This document shows, piece after piece, positions 33,000 through 44,559 of a stretch of DNA of 64,000 nt. The stretch comes from Tillus elongatus. Lineage: Eukaryota; Arthropoda; Insecta; Coleoptera; Cleridae. Where the stretch lies: contig OZ023265.1 of the NCBI GenBank assembly GCA_964006375.1, positions 153,924,547 to 153,988,546 of the forward strand. Reading direction: 5' to 3'. Each line of letters begins with the position of its first letter. Within the stretch, counting starts at the first letter, position 1. Under the pieces are notes generated by a model. That model was not told the DNA's origin. It ran no database searches and was given only the letters and a program-made list of their open reading frames with translations. The position numbers and the translations under genes were made by a program.

Positions 33000-35572
33000 T
33001 TGTAAGGTTCAGAATTATATTAGGTCAGACAATATGCCATTCAGTAGTGTTCTATTTCCATTAAAATTTAACGGTTTTGGTGGTCTAAAAACACCTTTCA
33101 TATTTGCGTATTTACGCTAACTCACCCTCGCTTTTTCGTATATGATATGAAAGAAGGGTCTTGGAAAATTAAACTTGATGAAGCAAGCTCGAATTTGTGT
33201 GTATTTAATACGCCATTTGGTCGATTTAGATTTAATCGCTTACCGTTTGGTGTATCTTGTGCACCTGAGATATTTCAAAAAAAAGAATTCCGAAATGTTT
33301 GGTGATCTGCCGGGAGTATACATCTATTTTGATGATATAATTATAAGAGGCAAAGATGAAGCACAGCACGATAAAATCTAATGGGATTAATTGAGAGAGC
33401 TCATCAATTTGGAGTAAAGTTTAATAGAGATAAAGTGCAGTTTAAACAAGCGGAGGTAAAGTATTGTGGACACGTAATTTCAAAAAATCACAAAAGAATG
33501 GATGATAAATTTGTTAAAGCTATAACCATGTTTGAATATCCTAAGGATAAAAAAATATTTACAAAGATTTTTGGGGTTCGTAAAGTATCTGACAAAATGT
33601 ATTCCTAATTTGTCACAGTTAACTGCTCCTCTGAGGGATCTTTAAAAAAAATATCATATTTGTATTTGAAAATGAGCATAAGGAGGCTATAAATATATTA
33701 AAAAAATAGTCTGCCAAGTACCTGTTTTTAATATTTTTTTCAGCAGTTAACCAATAGTAATTTAAACAGAGGCATCTCAGAATGGGCTAGGAGCTTGTTT
33801 GCTCCAGAATGGTCAGCCTGTAGCATTTGTGTCCAGAAGTCTAACGGACACTGAAAAAAGATATGCGATGGTCGAAAAAGAAATGCTAGGCATACAGTAT
33901 GCATGTTCTAAGTTTTCTTACTACACTTATGGGAGATCAGTTGTTGTACATACAATTCATAAAGCATTAGAGTCAGTTTTCCTAAAGGACATAAATCGGC
34001 TGACATCCAGACTACAACATATCAGGTTAAAAACATTGAAATATAATCTTGAAGTCAAGTATCTCAAAGGATCACGTATGTAGCTGATTTCAAAGAGCTT
34101 ACATTAATGACCTTGATAATGCTGGTGTAACATACGAGGTAGTAATTCACATGATATCTAAATATATTCCAATCTCTGATCAGAAAAGAGATGAGTTTGT
34201 AACTGCGACTAAAAATGATTAAGTACTGAAAGATGTCTATAGGTACACTTTAACAGAATGGCCAAATGTTAGAAAATTAAATGGTGAATTAAAACATTAC
34301 TATAAAATTAAACATGATATTTCAACGGATGGTGGATTGTTATTTTTCAATAATTAATTATTTCAGATAAATTAAAGACATCAATCTTAGCCTTACTACA
34401 TGAAAATGATTTGGGTATAAACAAAACTAAATCAAAGGCAAAACAAACACTTTATTGGCTAGGTGTGGCTACAGAAATAAAGGAAATTATTAGTTACTGT
34501 AAAATTTGTAGAAAATTTCTTAATAGAAACACAAAGGAGCCATTATTGCAGCCACCTGCTCCGTCTAGACCTTGGGAGAGAATTTCGGGTGATTTATTCC
34601 ACTATAAGGGCAATGATTATCTAGTCATATATGATTCTTATAGCAAATGGATTGAAATTAGTAAACTAAAATATAAAACAGCTGTGGAAGTGATAGTCGT
34701 ACTAAAAGAATTATTCAGCAGCCAGGGTATTCCAGAAGTATTTAGGTCAGACAATATGCCATTCAATAGTGCCCTATTGAAATTAGTAAACTAAAATATA
34801 AAACAGCTGAGGAAGTGATAGTTGTACTAAAAGAATTATTCAGCAGGCAGGGTGTTCCAGAAGTATTTAGGTCAGACAATATGCCATTCAATAGTGCCCT
34901 ATTTCTGCACTTTGCAGAATCGTGGGGTTTTAAAGCCATTACTTCAAGTCCAAATTATCCACAGTCAAACGGACTCGCAGAAAAATCTGTGAACGTGAAC
35001 ATTGCAAAGAGTTCACTCAAAAAGGGGTCAGACATATACTCGGCTTTGCTAGATTATAGAAATACACCTATAGTAACAATGGGATTATCACCAAGCCAGT
35101 TGTTAAATAATAGGCGTTTGAGAGACAAATTACCTGTTTTTTCAAAATTATTACGTCCAAGACAAGTGGATAGTAAAGAAGTGAAAGAAAAATTATTAAG
35201 AAATCAAAAGAGTCAGAAATTTCATTATGACAAAAAAGGCACGAGGAATTTGACAGACCTAGAGGATGGGGATAACATAGAAATAAGAAAAGGAAAAGAA
35301 TGGGGACCGGGTCAGGTAATCGGCAGGATAAAACGCCAAGATATATTGTGAGAGATGAAAGGGATGAAATATTTAGAAGAAACAGAGGTGAGCTAAATGA
35401 AGCAAATAGTGAGTTTAAATAACAGCAGTCACTAAATTTTGTTGATTCTAAAGATGTGGTCCCCGCAGTCCCAAACAGGAATGAAAAAGAAAATAAGTCA
35501 GAACAAGTCAACAACAGACCAAAAAGAGAAATCAGGAAACCTAGTTATCTTGATGATTATGTGTGTTCCTAG
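33000..35572 (+). pseudogene. Ty3/gypsy pol remnant (RT, RNase H, integrase)
   Basis: RT: GSWKIKLDEASSNLCVFNTP, FNRLPFGVSCAPEIFQ and VYIYFDDIIIRGKDE with the YFDD active site, then VKYCGHVISKN. RNase H: VAFVSRSLTDTEKRYA, VEKEMLGIQYACSKF and SRLQHIRL. Integrase: zinc-binding C-x-x-C (CKICRKFL), catalytic D in SGDLF, D in FRSDNMPFNSA and E in QSNGLAEKS. The chromatin-proximal end is KREIRKPSYLDDYV-stop at 35572. Several frameshifts. A 125-bp piece around the second catalytic aspartate is tandemly duplicated (34654-34778, 34779-34905), and a third fragment of it sits at 33021-33056. No gag and no LTRs seen. Confidence 0.9.
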
Positions 35573-36226
35573 GTTTAAGATAGGTTTAAGGAGTGTGGAG
35601 GTCATAAAGACAAAAGTATGTGTTCTTAAATTTAAGTTAGGTTTAAGGAGTGTTGAAAATACAATTATAAAAAACAGAGTATTGTGGTAAGTTTGTGAAA
35701 AATAAGAAGAGGGATCTAAGGTTCAGAACTATAGGAACTATAGGAATCTTGGAAAGTGATGCCATTCTTGTCTTATGTCATATAGAATGTCAAGTAATGA
35801 TGGCCGACTAGTAATATGTAATGTATGAGATATCAATTAATAAATTAGAATGATAATTAAACTTAATGTTTTAATAGGACCCATGTAAAAGTACCTTTAC
35901 AATTATTTTTGTGGTTTTTGGGGTGACTACTTTTTGTTTCAGTTTCCTGCCACAGTGTCAAACCTCAGTCTTAAATATTAAGTTTTTACGACTACGTTGA
36001 AGAAAAAAAAATCCGCTAAAGAATTTTTTAACAGTTCTACTTTTCAAAATCATCTAAATAAAACGCTTGCGACTACTTTTTTAATTTCTATAATATTATA
36101 TAAAAATATCCGGTAACATAAGAAAGGTTGAATCAGGTTATGTTACATTTGCTTTAACAAAAGGACTTAACTGAGAACACAATCTAAATCTGGAATCCTT
36201 CATAAGCCAGAAAGTGAATATAATAG
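35573..36226. other. gypsy 3' flank and downstream region of paralogue 2
   Basis: Two diverged copies of a 77-bp piece lie at about 35560-35675 (TTTAAG-TAGGTTTAAGGAGTGT). GGTTCAGAACTATAGG at 35720 resembles GGTTCAGAATTATATT at 33006 and 40580. No LTR could be delimited. Confidence 0.45.
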
Positions 36227-36915
36227 CTAATTATTTTTCAAACAACTCCACAATTCACTTAGAAGTGTCCGAGTCGACTGACTTAACGATGAAAATACTT
36301 GTGTCTTACTACTTCTACTAGAACTAATAGTTGAAGCAAACTTCTTCATAGACTCTAGTAAATGCTGATGCATAGTAACAGCTAACTGATCGGAGGCCTT
36401 TCTTACATTAGTAGCAATTCTTTCGATACAGTATTTAGTTACACCACATGCTACTAGTTGCTTTCTGTAGTTCCTCGCGTCATCCATTAGTGTTGACAGC
36501 TGCCCAATTTCTATATCTAAACTCTTCATAAGACCGTTTTTGTATGTTATATAGCCTTTTCTAGTTGACTGCTGGCAAGTTGTCCCAATCCAAGAAGCTC
36601 AGCACGTTTAAAGCTGATACATTCTTGGCTGTAGTTATCGCGACTACCCAAATACTTCATTCCGTTTACTGAAAGCTCCAGCTCTCGTCTAGACTGTTGC
36701 AGCTCACTAACCAAGGTTTTTCTTTTTTGAACATGATCTTGAAGTAGATCATCTGTGGCATTTCTGTAAAAGTCGACTATAAGCTGTTTAATAGGTGGCA
36801 CGTAATAAGATAACTCCAATTCGTAGTTATTAATTAGTGTTTCTACTGTGGCATTTGAACTGTCAGTGGGTGAAAGCAGATGTTTCTTGTTTACTTCTTT
36901 ACTTGCGACAAAGAG
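36227..36915 (-). pseudogene. Unknown secreted protein, paralogue 2, exon 2 with a 1-bp deletion
   Basis: The exon starts after the acceptor TTCTCGTTTCAG with LFVASKEVNKK and ends ELWSCLKNN-stop, as in its paralogues. It is 689 bp, not 690. One base is missing in the A-run after SSQLE (near 36560), which shifts the frame to a stop (KAI-stop); the original frame resumes at KNGLMKSLD. All four cysteines and the sequons NAT, NAT and NYS are kept. With the lost TATA box this suggests a recent pseudogene, but a single-base assembly error would look the same. Exon 1 is at 46169-46119, across a 9.2-kb intron. Confidence 0.82.
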
Positions 36916-36966
36916 CTGAAACGAGAAAACAGAAAACGTTTTAATAATAACGCCTTGTTTTAATAT

Positions 36967-37412
36967 TGTCACATTTGTCTATGAGAATTAAGTTTAGGAA
37001 ATTTGTTACTTCTATGGTAGTGTGTTGGTAACAGCGAACGCTCTGGAATGATACTTCTAGAAGAGACCAGAAGTGACAGGTGTAAAGTAGTGTAGAATAG
37101 TGTAGAACGTCTAGAATCTCTATAGACAGATATAAATAGACGAGCGGTGCGCAGAGTAAGCTACTTCAGTATTGAATAAGCTGGTGTAGAAAAGTGATCA
37201 GGGAGTATTAAGCGAGTCAACAGTAAGTGTTGGTGAATAAGAAGCGACCATAGAAGGCGATAGTGGAATATAGTTCTATGGACATTTAATAATAGAGAAG
37301 AGAAATATTTTAGTTGACACTGGTGTTGGAAAATAGTTCGTAATAATAAATTAGTAGTTTGGAAAGCTGTGTTTTGTTACTCAACAAATCCAGAACCCCG
37401 TAGAACGTAACA
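36967..37412 (+). repeat. 5' LTR
   Basis: 446 bp. A TATA-like ATATAAATAG at 37131-37140 is shared with the 3' LTR. Confidence 0.85.
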
Positions 37413-37649
37413 ACTGGTGTCAGAAGTGGGATTCTCAAGCTGCTAGTGGAAATATTTTCCAGAATATTCGTTGAACAACGTGAAAACTTCTAGAATCTCT
37501 GGAAGATCAGTGTCAGCAGTGATTCATAACTGGGTGTGTTCTTGTAACAGAATAAACTGTGTACCAGCTTTAAGTACGTCTACGCCTAAGACACGTAGCG
37601 CAGCAGCCAATATGGACCCCCAGCTATTGAAAATGATTTTAAAAAATGG

Positions 37650-38300
37650 ACGAAGAAGTTAAGTTAGCACGAGAAGAAGCCAGAAAAAGACATGAAGAAG
37701 CCAGAAAGGAGATGAAGAAGCCAAAGAAGAAATGAGAAAAGGAGATGAAGAAGACAGAAAAAGAGATGAAGCCAGAAAAAGAGACAAAGAAGCCAAAAAG
37801 AAATGAGAAAAGAGATGAAGAGATCAGAAGAAGAGACGAAGAAGCCAAAGTGGAAATGAGAAAAAGAGATGAAGAGGCCAGAAAAAGAGACGAAGAGATA
37901 AGAAAGGAACTGAGAAAAAGAGACCAAGAAGCCAAAGAAGAAATGAGAGTACGGAATGAAGAAACAAAATAAGAAATGAAAAAAGAGATGAAGGAGCCAG
38001 AAGAAGAGATGAAGAAATGAGAAAATTCTGCAATAACAAGCCAGCAGAATTAAGAATAATACTTTATGTGTCGACAAACGTATGAAGAAGATAAAAGACG
38101 ACATCCTCCAGCAAGTAGAAAGCAGAGTAAGGGGTATCAGCGACGATGTACATGACAAGCTGACGAATATACAAGAGGAAGTACATCCGAAAATACAATC
38201 ACTAGAAAATCAGTGCAAAACCCTAGCCAAAGGAAACATCAGGCTCGAAGATAGCCCGGTCGCAAGAATTAAGGTCCCCACATTTGATGGCTCAGTCCCA
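37650..38300 (+). pseudogene. gag N-terminal region, charged coiled coil
   Basis: Plus-strand frames rich in K, E, D and R (repeats like RKRDEEARKRDEEIRKE) with frame interruptions, then QQVESRVRGISDDVHDKL and RIKVPTFDGSVPW leading into the main gag frame. A small indel at the G-run 38302-38307 breaks continuity. Confidence 0.7.
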
Positions 38301-40063
38301 TGGGGGGTATTTATCTACGCCAGTTCGAAGCCGCTCCTACAGCAAATGGTTGGGGCGAGAGAGAGAAAGCAACCTCGTTAATAGTAGCTCTCAAAGGAGA
38401 CGCCCTAGATGTGCTCCAAGGTATTCCCAGTAAAGAACCGTTGAGTTTTGACAGCATTAAATATCAATTAGAGATGAGGTTTGGCGACCAGCATTTGCAG
38501 CAGCTGTATCGATTGCAGTTGAAAAATCGTTGTCAGAAATCGGGCGAAAGTCTCCAATATCTCCACGCCGACGTTGTCAGACTGACACGAATAGCCTACC
38601 CCAAAGCTCCGATAGAGGTTTTAAACCAGCTGTCGTTGCAAACCTTCATTGACGGCATCAGAGATACCGACACGCAACAGGCGCTGAGGATGGCGAGACA
38701 CAAAAACTTGAACGATGCTTTGGCACATTTCTTGGAGTTTGAAGCGGTAAAGCAAGCGTCAGAATGTCATGTGAAAGTTCGCAGTATTCAAGTCCGCGAA
38801 GAAAATAAAACAGATCCATCCAAGATCATGCAGCTACTAAAGAAAATAGCAGAACAAATAAGTCCGACGTCTCCTGGACACCCAATAAGAGCTTACCGTG
38901 CAAATCCCTTGCGCTGCTGGAACTGCGGCAAGGTGGGGCATATAAGGGGCGAATGTTGGGCTCTAAGATCACGCGCAAGGGAAGTAGTGAAGCTGAGGGC
39001 GGTAACCATTTTTCAGGTTAGCGATTCTGGCAGCGCTCTCATCGTAGACGGATACGTAAGCGGTAATAAGACCCAGATGGTCGTCGACACAGGCGCACCT
39101 AGGACGATTATTCGCCGCGACATGGTTCCAAGATGGCGAGTTAGAGAGCCAGACAGAATGCACAGAGTAAATGCAGCCGGTGGTGATCGGATCCAAGTAT
39201 TTGGCGAAACTGACGTCGAGCTGCAAATTGGGACATGGAAGGCAAAGCAGAGAGCCATAGTCGCCGCCATATCAGACCCGATTATAATTGGCTTGAACAT
39301 ACTTCAGGGTCAGTGCGCTAAACTTGATCTTGGCACTAACATTCTGACTATCGGCGGTGAAGAAATAATAATATCGCCTGGCAGTAACCTGGTAGTGCGG
39401 AAAATCATCATAGAGGAAAATAGCAACGCCTGCGGTGAAAGTGCCATTCCAGTGAAGAGGGTTGTGAGAGGAAGAGACGACCCAGTTACTCAGCCAGAAG
39501 CAAGTGGAGAAGGAAGTTTGAGAAAAATACAAGACGAAGGGTGCAAAGACCATGTAAATGTGAAGCCATCCCAGAAAAAGGCCAGTAAACACATTTGTTG
39601 GAACAGAGCCGATGTCGAAAGGATGAATAGGGCCCGCAGAGATATTTGTGCAAGTATAAACATCAGAACAACAGCAACTACACGGAAGAACCGGTACCAC
39701 CTAAGAACTTCGCTTAAAGGGAGCCCCGACATATTAACGAAAAGGAAAACCATCCACTCTGCTGTCGTAATGCATATACGAATGGAAAGCGACTGCACGA
39801 AGACCCGTTTTGAGGTGCTACCTAATTCAGCTGGTTTTAGAGAAGGAGAAGATCGGGTGTTGTTCTACAAGCCAGTACGACGTAAGCGACGGTCACCTAA
39901 ACTACAGAAATTATGGGAAGGTCCGAATAAGGTGGTCAAAAGGATCAATGACGTTGTCTATCGAATTCAGAGCAGCCCGAAGAGCAAGATGAAGGTGATC
40001 CATATGCACAGACTTACACCATACCAAGAAATGTCAGAATTCGACCGGGACGATCGAATATAA
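38300..40063 (+). CDS. gag-protease-integrase-tail fusion frame (587 residues, RT deleted)
   Basis: One open frame. Gag capsid-like part (about 1-200: YLRQFEAAPTANGW, ALKGDALDVLQGIP, QTFIDGIRD). CCHC knuckle CWNCGKVGHIRGEC near residues 213-226. Aspartic protease with DTGAPRTIIRRDMV and later IIIGLNIL. A linker follows, then the integrase C-terminal segment (FREGEDRVLFYKPVRRKR, KLWEGPNKVVKRINDVVYRI, IHMHRLTPY). RT, RNase H and the integrase core are absent, so it cannot copy itself alone. The frame stays open across the deletion point (roughly residues 440-520). Gag may still be made. Confidence 0.85.
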   Translation: MGGIYLRQFEAAPTANGWGEREKATSLIVALKGDALDVLQGIPSKEPLSFDSIKYQLEMRFGDQHLQQLYRLQLKNRCQKSGESLQYLHADVVRLTRIAYPKAPIEVLNQLSLQTFIDGIRDTDTQQALRMARHKNLNDALAHFLEFEAVKQASECHVKVRSIQVREENKTDPSKIMQLLKKIAEQISPTSPGHPIRAYRANPLRCWNCGKVGHIRGECWALRSRAREVVKLRAVTIFQVSDSGSALIVDGYVSGNKTQMVVDTGAPRTIIRRDMVPRWRVREPDRMHRVNAAGGDRIQVFGETDVELQIGTWKAKQRAIVAAISDPIIIGLNILQGQCAKLDLGTNILTIGGEEIIISPGSNLVVRKIIIEENSNACGESAIPVKRVVRGRDDPVTQPEASGEGSLRKIQDEGCKDHVNVKPSQKKASKHICWNRADVERMNRARRDICASINIRTTATTRKNRYHLRTSLKGSPDILTKRKTIHSAVVMHIRMESDCTKTRFEVLPNSAGFREGEDRVLFYKPVRRKRRSPKLQKLWEGPNKVVKRINDVVYRIQSSPKSKMKVIHMHRLTPYQEMSEFDRDDRI

Positions 40064-40074
40064 GAAGGGGACAG

Positions 40075-40527
40075 TGTCAAATGTGTCTATGAGAATTAAG
40101 TTTAGGAACTTTGTTACTTCTATGGTAGTGTGTTGGTAACAGCGAACGCTCTGGAATGATACTTCTAGAATATACCAGAAGTGATAGGTGTAGAGTAGTG
40201 TAGGATAGTGTACAACGTCTTGAATCTCTATAGACAGATATAAATAGACGAGCGATGCGCAGAGTAAGTTAATTAAGTATTGAATAAGGTGGTGTAGAAA
40301 AGTGATCATTGAGTATTAAGCGAGTCGACAGTAAGTGTTGAATAAGAAGGTGAATAAGAAGCGATCATAGAAGGCAAATAGTGGAATATAGTTTTATGGG
40401 CATTTAGTAAGAGAGAGAAATATTTTAGTTGACACTGGTGTTGGAAAATAGTTGGTAATAATAAATTAGTAGTTTGGAAAGCTGTGTTTTGTTAATAAAC
40501 AAATCCAGAACCCCGTAGTAGTTGCCA
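40075..40527 (+). repeat. 3' LTR
   Basis: About 453 bp. The end is uncertain because the two LTRs diverge after CCAGAACCCCGTAG (40518). Confidence 0.82.
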
Positions 40528-41149
40528 CGAACTGAATATCCACTTTTGCCAGAACGGTTTTGTATTTACTTATTCTGGTTCAGAATTATATTATCATTGT
40601 ATTAGAATTAAAACAGTCAAGCTGCTTAGTACACTTTTTTCAACCCAATTCACCACAACAAATTTTTTAGACCTGACGGTTGTTCCTCTAACAATGTTTA
40701 TTTATGCCTATAATAAAGCTAACTTTGTGTTAGCGGAACAGTTGTCAAGTCTGAAAAATGTTTTTTGATGAATTATCTTCTTCAAATTGTACTTATTAGT
40801 GCTCATCATAGGTTGTAACCTTGCACAGTAAAACTACTTGGTAACCTTACAAAAAGTATAAAGCGAAATCTTCCAAAATAGGAAGGCACATAACTCGTTA
40901 TTTTGATTAAAGATAAACTTTGTTTACTTTTCCGTTGGCCTATTTCCGCGACTGTGATCAATCACCGACGACAGGGAGCAATTTCACCTCACTATCCTTT
41001 AAGTTTTGCCTAACTCATGTCTTTCTTCAACGTGCTCAACATCTCATGGACACCAGATCGACGGCTTTACGCCCCGTTCAAAGTACGGAACCTGCAGCCA
41101 TTCAACTCGCTCAAATATAATGCTAGAAGTTTGGTTGATGTTAGTTTTA
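40528..41149. other. Unassigned intronic DNA of paralogue 2
   Basis: A stretch near 40640-40690 (CACCACAAC...TTTTTAGACCTGACG) resembles 60980-61015 in the intron of paralogue 3. It may be a shared repeat or ancestral intron sequence. Confidence 0.4.
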
Positions 41150-41248
41150 CAGTACTGTACTGAAAAAGTGAAAGGGGAACCCTGGAAACCGAACACAGTA
41201 CTCTTCGGTTCAGGGGCACAGGTTCTCACCACTGAACTACCGAGGCTC
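41150..41248 (-). mobile_element. tRNA-derived SINE fragment
   Basis: On the minus strand: GAGCCTCGGTAGTTCAGTGG (A-box-like) and, ~55 bp later, GTGTTCGGTTTCC (B-box-like), as in a tRNA-derived SINE head. A second head, GAGCCTCGGTGGTCCAGTGG, lies at 41316-41335 and is cut by the piggyBac insertion. Extent approximate. Confidence 0.5.
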
Positions 41249-41462
41249 TAAAGTCAAAGTTAAATGAGTTACAGAGTATGGGATAAATTCATCAAATTAA
41301 TTTATAATTTCCTTCCACTGGACCACCGAGGCTCTTAACCCCACGTTAGTCGCGTGCTTTCATGTTACACAAGTGGTTGCGTGGGTGATAAACGTCACCC
41401 AACCTGTTTTTAGTGATTTTGGCTCTGATTACAAATCAAATGTTGTATTTAGGTGTGAATGA

Positions 41463-41675
41463 GCGCCTCCGTGGCCGTGCGGGAAAGTCGATTCAGACTT
41501 TCCAATACGGACTCGGGGGTCGACGGTTCGAGCCTCACCGGCGGCGGATGATTTTTCAAAATCACTGTCGTCGTTGAGATCGAGCTCAAGGTGGAGGGTG
41601 AGTTAGTTTAGATGAGCAAAAAGGGTCAGCAATGGCCTAATTGCCAGTAAGCATCTTACCTTTACCTTTTTTTTT
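41463..41675 (+). mobile_element. tRNA-derived SINE nested in piggyBac
   Basis: The head GCCTCCGTGGCCGTGCGGG contains an A box and GGTTCGAGCC is a B box. A non-tRNA body follows, with a TTACCTTTACC plus T-run end. AGGTGTGAATGA (41451-41462) and AGGTTTGAATGA (41676-41687) flank it, a 12-bp target duplication with one mismatch. tRNA of origin not certain. Confidence 0.8.
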
Positions 41676-41857
41676 AGGTTTGAATGAATTTCCTATAGAA
41701 TATATTTTGATTTTTGCTTATATAAGCACCATTTATTCCAGTATGAAAACAACAAAGTGTACCTAAACTATGTATTGTAAATTCTTATTATATACTATGT
41801 ATTGTAAATTGTAATTATACACTATTTGTTCTCCTGATGAGTCATAGCAAACTTAAA

Positions 41858-43635
41858 CTATACATTTCCTTGTTTATAACAGCTTAAACATATTTCCTTA
41901 AGATGTTCATTACATACCCATTTATTACAACTGGCACACCACTTTCTAGTTGTCTTATCACGAGCCCTTCCGCAGTAAAAACATCTGCCTCTTGCACCTC
42001 GACGACCTTCTTGCTCAAGTACAGGGGGATTTTATCCAAGCAACAGCAATGCTCGACGAGACAGTTCTCTAGGGATTTGAGGAATACGAGATATTTCCTG
42101 GATCTGACGCTTCACCATTTCCCAGGCAATGTTTTTGAGGAAGTTAGTCCTTATCAATTTACTTCTAGCATCGACTTGATTTGCCTTGTAAATGCAAAAC
42201 GCACTTATTGCTGCCACATTTAGTAACTTGTAAAACACAACCATAGGCCAGCGCCTAGTATTTCTAGCCACATTGTTTTTCTGACAAAGCTGATCCACTA
42301 GGTCTACGCCTATTTTTTATGGTTGTAGAATATTATGATGACAGGTTTTTGCTTTTCTCCAGTTTCGGTGTTATTTCAGCATCATGGTGCATGGATGAAA
42401 CAACTAAAACAGCCTTCCGTTTCTTCGGACAATAAGACACGAGAGTAGAGTTTTCTCTGAATCCAAAAAGAGAGGAGCTTTCAGATCTATTTTTATTTGG
42501 CAAGAACTCCTTTGGAATTTATTTTTTGTTTTTTCTTAGCGTACCAACGTAAGTGAGCTTTCGTTCAAACAGCTCACTTACCAAGGGAATACTGGTAAAC
42601 CAATTATTGGCGGTAATATTTCTATTTGTGTTTTGAACAGGCTCCACCATTCTCATCACAATATCTCTGGCAGCGTTGATTTGGCTATATGGGCCTGGTG
42701 GTTGTCCCCCTACGTAGGTTTCTAATTTCAAAGTATATGGGATTTTCGCGTCCACTAAAGCAAATGTTTTGATCCCATATTTGCTTGGCTTATTAGGGAT
42801 ATACTGCCTGAAGCTACAACGCCCCCTGAAGGCTAGCAATTGCTCATCTATAGTTAAAAACTCACTGGCGGAATAGTGATTTTGGAAACTAAGCACCATT
42901 CTCTCAAATAATTCTCTTATTGGTGAAAATTTATCAACTGCGCATGGGTCTGCCTCTGACATCGTCGAATCGAATGCATCTTAGCAAAAAACGAAAGCGT
43001 TGTTCACTCATTGTCAGATAGCAGCATTCTAGACCATTACCTTTACTATTATCCCATAATTGATGTAGGTTTTTTCTGGAAGAGCGAAGACTGCCTATGA
43101 GGTACAATAAACCAATAAAGCTTCTGATTTCAGTCATATTAGTGAGTCTGGCATCTCTATCTCTTGCGAATTTCTGACGAACACGTTTAATATAAATATT
43201 TGTAGAAGTTGTTATAATTGAAAGTATATCATTGCTGATAAAAAGCTCTAATGCTTGAATGTCTGACTGAGCTTCTCGTGCAGCTCCTTTTGGCCCTGGA
43301 AAATGTGTAATTATGTTATGCGCCCGTGTTCTTACGTTCTTAGGAGGCTGTGATTTACGCCATTTTGTGTCACCATCTTTTCCTATATAATAACTCTGTG
43401 AGTCCATCTCATCATTATCATCTGAGAGGTCAGTATCACTTTCAGAGAGTTCTTGTTCTGTATCCGACTCATGATCACTTTCTAAAATCACATCTTCTCC
43501 TTCGTCACTTTCATCCATTGTTTCTTGATTTCGCATATTTTCTTCTTCACTCTCTTCATTGAGCTCATTGAACCACTGTAACCATACTTCTGGGTCTGTG
43601 CTTTGTTCAGTTCTGCTCCTTTTACGTGCCGACAT
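41858..43635 (-). pseudogene. piggyBac transposase, inactivated
   Basis: It starts MSARKRSRTEQSTDPEVWLQ, with an acidic N-terminal region, then FISNDILSIITTSTNIYIKR, LTNMTEIRSFIGLLYLIGSL, and MSEQRFRFLLRCIRFDD followed by a frameshift. DDE part: FLTIDEQLLAFRGR (first D), YGIKTFALVDAKIPYTLKLE (second D), and TANNWFTSIPLV, where the family has DNW, so the third aspartate is asparagine. After more breaks comes a C-terminal cysteine-rich domain (GRCFYCGRARDK, KWCASCNKWVCNEHLK, CLSCYKQGNV-stop). Two independent lesions make it inactive. Confidence 0.9.
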
Positions 43636-44142
43636 ATCTGAAAGGAAACCAACAGAATGTTACAAAAATCACCAGTTTCACTCTGTTTTATTCACCAATA
43701 TTTAATTGAAATTATTGTTTTGTGGACAGAAGAAAAAGTCAATAAATACCTGCTAAAATGTCGCCTCTCTGATGATTTGTTTGTCCTGTTTCACAAAAAT
43801 ACCTACATAAAATTTGTAACGCGTTCAGTCGCGTGGGTGACGTTTGTTAACCACAGCACTTTGGCAACACGTAAAATACTAACCACTACTGGGATCAAAC
43901 TGAAACTCGCCTGGTAGCTACGAACAAATGTTTTAAGAAGGTACATTTGGCGGCACATGCGTACAAAACGTTCCCATCTCACAACAGACCAGTAACTGTT
44001 GCTGGGTGACAGTGGTCCCTCGCGCGACTAACCGAGGGTTAAAGATAAAGTTATTACAATACTTGTACTAGAATTTACACACTAGGTAGTCTGCTGCAAA
44101 AAGACATGAAGTTACTTCAAAAAGGAGAAGTCGCAATAAAAG

Positions 44143-44143
44143 G

Positions 44144-44233
<90 letters not shown>
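44143..44233. repeat. (TA)n microsatellite
   Basis: Pure TA. Confidence 0.97.
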
Positions 44234-44235
<2 letters not shown>

Positions 44236-44559
44236 GTATAACCTGAATAAGGGCTATCGACATCTATACATGGGCATGGAGTGCAAGTTCTTTGTTGAAA
44301 CATATTTCGCATATACTTTGATTCTTATTTAGGAGCCTAAGAAAGTATACAGGTTATGGTATACAATACCATATGATCTTAAAAATTCTTACCGAAAGCT
44401 GAACTATGAAAAACTGTTTGCTTAAGAATACAAACAAGAATGCGTGACATCTCACAATCCTGGAGAGCCATTACAAATGAAAGACACAGAAAACAAAACA
44501 GAATTTTTGAATTTTCCGCTTCTTCATAAGAAGGGCAACACTGCTCCTGTCAACAAGCA

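Larger units (their letters stand above)
36967..40527 (+). mobile_element. Ty3/gypsy-type LTR element lacking reverse transcriptase
   Basis: 5' LTR 36967-37412 and 3' LTR 40075 to about 40527 both start TGTCA-AT-TGTCTATGAG and are a few percent diverged. TGGTGTCAGAAGTGGGATTC, just inside the 5' LTR, looks like a primer-binding region. The polypurine tract AAGAAGGGGACAG lies directly before the 3' LTR. The interior goes from gag and protease straight to the integrase tail. It sits in the intron of paralogue 2, in sense opposite to the gene. Confidence 0.88.
41335..44042 (-). mobile_element. piggyBac element with TTAA target duplication
   Basis: TTAA at 41335-41338 and 44039-44042. The inverted ends are CCCCACGTTAGTCGCGTG at the left and, reversed, CCCTCGGTTAGTCGCGCG at the right. 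Contains a broken transposase and a nested SINE. Lies in the intron of paralogue 2. Confidence 0.9.

Noticed and set aside
37639..38158. Minus-strand frames rich in F, L and S
   Set aside because: Antisense shadows of the charged K/E-rich gag region.
39013..39798. Minus-strand frames of 85-142 residues
   Set aside because: Antisense shadows of the gag-protease frame.
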